DNA of 64,000 bases from Bacillus sp. REN3. Its GTDB lineage: Bacteria; Bacillota; Bacilli; Bacillales; Cytobacillaceae. A program made the position numbers and the translations under genes. Shown here piece by piece: positions 63,850 to 64,000 of the stretch (position 1 is the stretch's first letter; every line of letters begins with the position of its first letter). Where the stretch lies: the NCBI RefSeq assembly GCF_017912555.1, contig NZ_JAERSD010000009.1:1-64000 (forward strand). Reading direction: 5' to 3'. Below the pieces are notes generated by a model. It saw nothing but the letters and a program-made list of their open reading frames with translations. It had not been told where the DNA came from and did not search any database.

Positions 63850-64000
63850 TGTGATATTTCTGATCAACAAAGTTTTTTTGACAATGGCCAGCTGCCAGGG
63901 TTCCGCTTCAAGGTTCCTGCCTTCACAATGGAAGTGCAATCAGCGGAAAGGGCTTTCGGATGTGAGTGGCATATCAGCTTGGCGCAGGATTTTGGCACTG
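63850..64000. other. Window end, no assigned gene
   Basis: 151 bases. One + strand frame is open to the edge (ending …WHISLAQDFGT) but has no convincing start or ribosome-binding site; it could be the first part of a gene cut by the window. Confidence 0.3.

Overview
This window is a chromosome segment of a Gram-positive, endospore-forming Bacillaceae bacterium, related to but not Bacillus subtilis. The evidence is strong AGGAGG ribosome-binding sites, sigma-A type promoters, frequent TTG and GTG starts, spore and sporulation genes (yutC, yutH, kapB, kapD), and a gene order that follows the B. subtilis block yunA-lipA-yutCDEFGH-hom-thrCB-yutI-yuzD-yutJ-yuzB-yutM-yumC-yumB-yuiABCDEFH-yuxO-mrp-yufK-pbpD-kapD-kapB-patB-yugEF-yugI-yuzA-yugJ-pgi-yugN-yugO. 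Species cannot be fixed from sequence reading alone. Gene symbols are B. subtilis orthologue names, assigned from remembered protein similarity plus synteny.

Layout. 1-3.6 kb: two sodium-coupled transporters, the second with a 34-residue MetS-type small subunit. 3.6-13.7 kb: cell-wall hydrolase YunA, lipoyl synthase, small yut genes, class II fructose bisphosphatase, a decayed EAL (c-di-GMP phosphodiesterase) pseudogene, YutE/F/G/H and a 2-hydroxyacid dehydrogenase. 13.8-17.2 kb: the threonine operon hom-thrC-thrB. 17-24 kb: redox and Fe-S genes (YutI, YuzD, two NDH-2-like flavoproteins, YutM, ferredoxin-NADP reductase YumC), with a Rex-like operator before yumB. 24-31.6 kb: yui genes, leucyl aminopeptidase and YuiF. 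31.7-33.9 kb: a repeat-rich region without a convincing gene. 34-43.3 kb: YuiH, a DedA protein, YuxO, a flavin monooxygenase and the seven-gene mrp Na+/H+ antiporter operon. 43.4-62.6 kb: PbpD, KapD/KapB (kinB absent), a cyclophilin lipoprotein, PatB, an NSS transporter, YugI, ornithine aminotransferase, butanol dehydrogenase, Pgi, the potassium channel YugO and a second DedA protein.

62.6-64 kb holds the most interesting locus: a PlcR-type HTH-TPR regulator followed 44 bases later by an unlisted 51-residue secreted-peptide gene. The peptide carries two copies of the heptapeptide ADLPSQH, encoded with different synonymous codons. This is the layout of PlcR-PapR quorum sensing, and the heptapeptide resembles PapR pheromones (ADLPFEF, SDLPFEH).

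A second notable signal is a set of three intergenic repeat arrays (about 18.1, 29.7 and 31.9-33.1 kb). Their cores differ, but all share a 21-nt period (exact except for one 22-nt step), and the largest is nested in a 216-nt higher-order unit that carries a hairpin. Three copies of a GC-rich dispersed element are also present.
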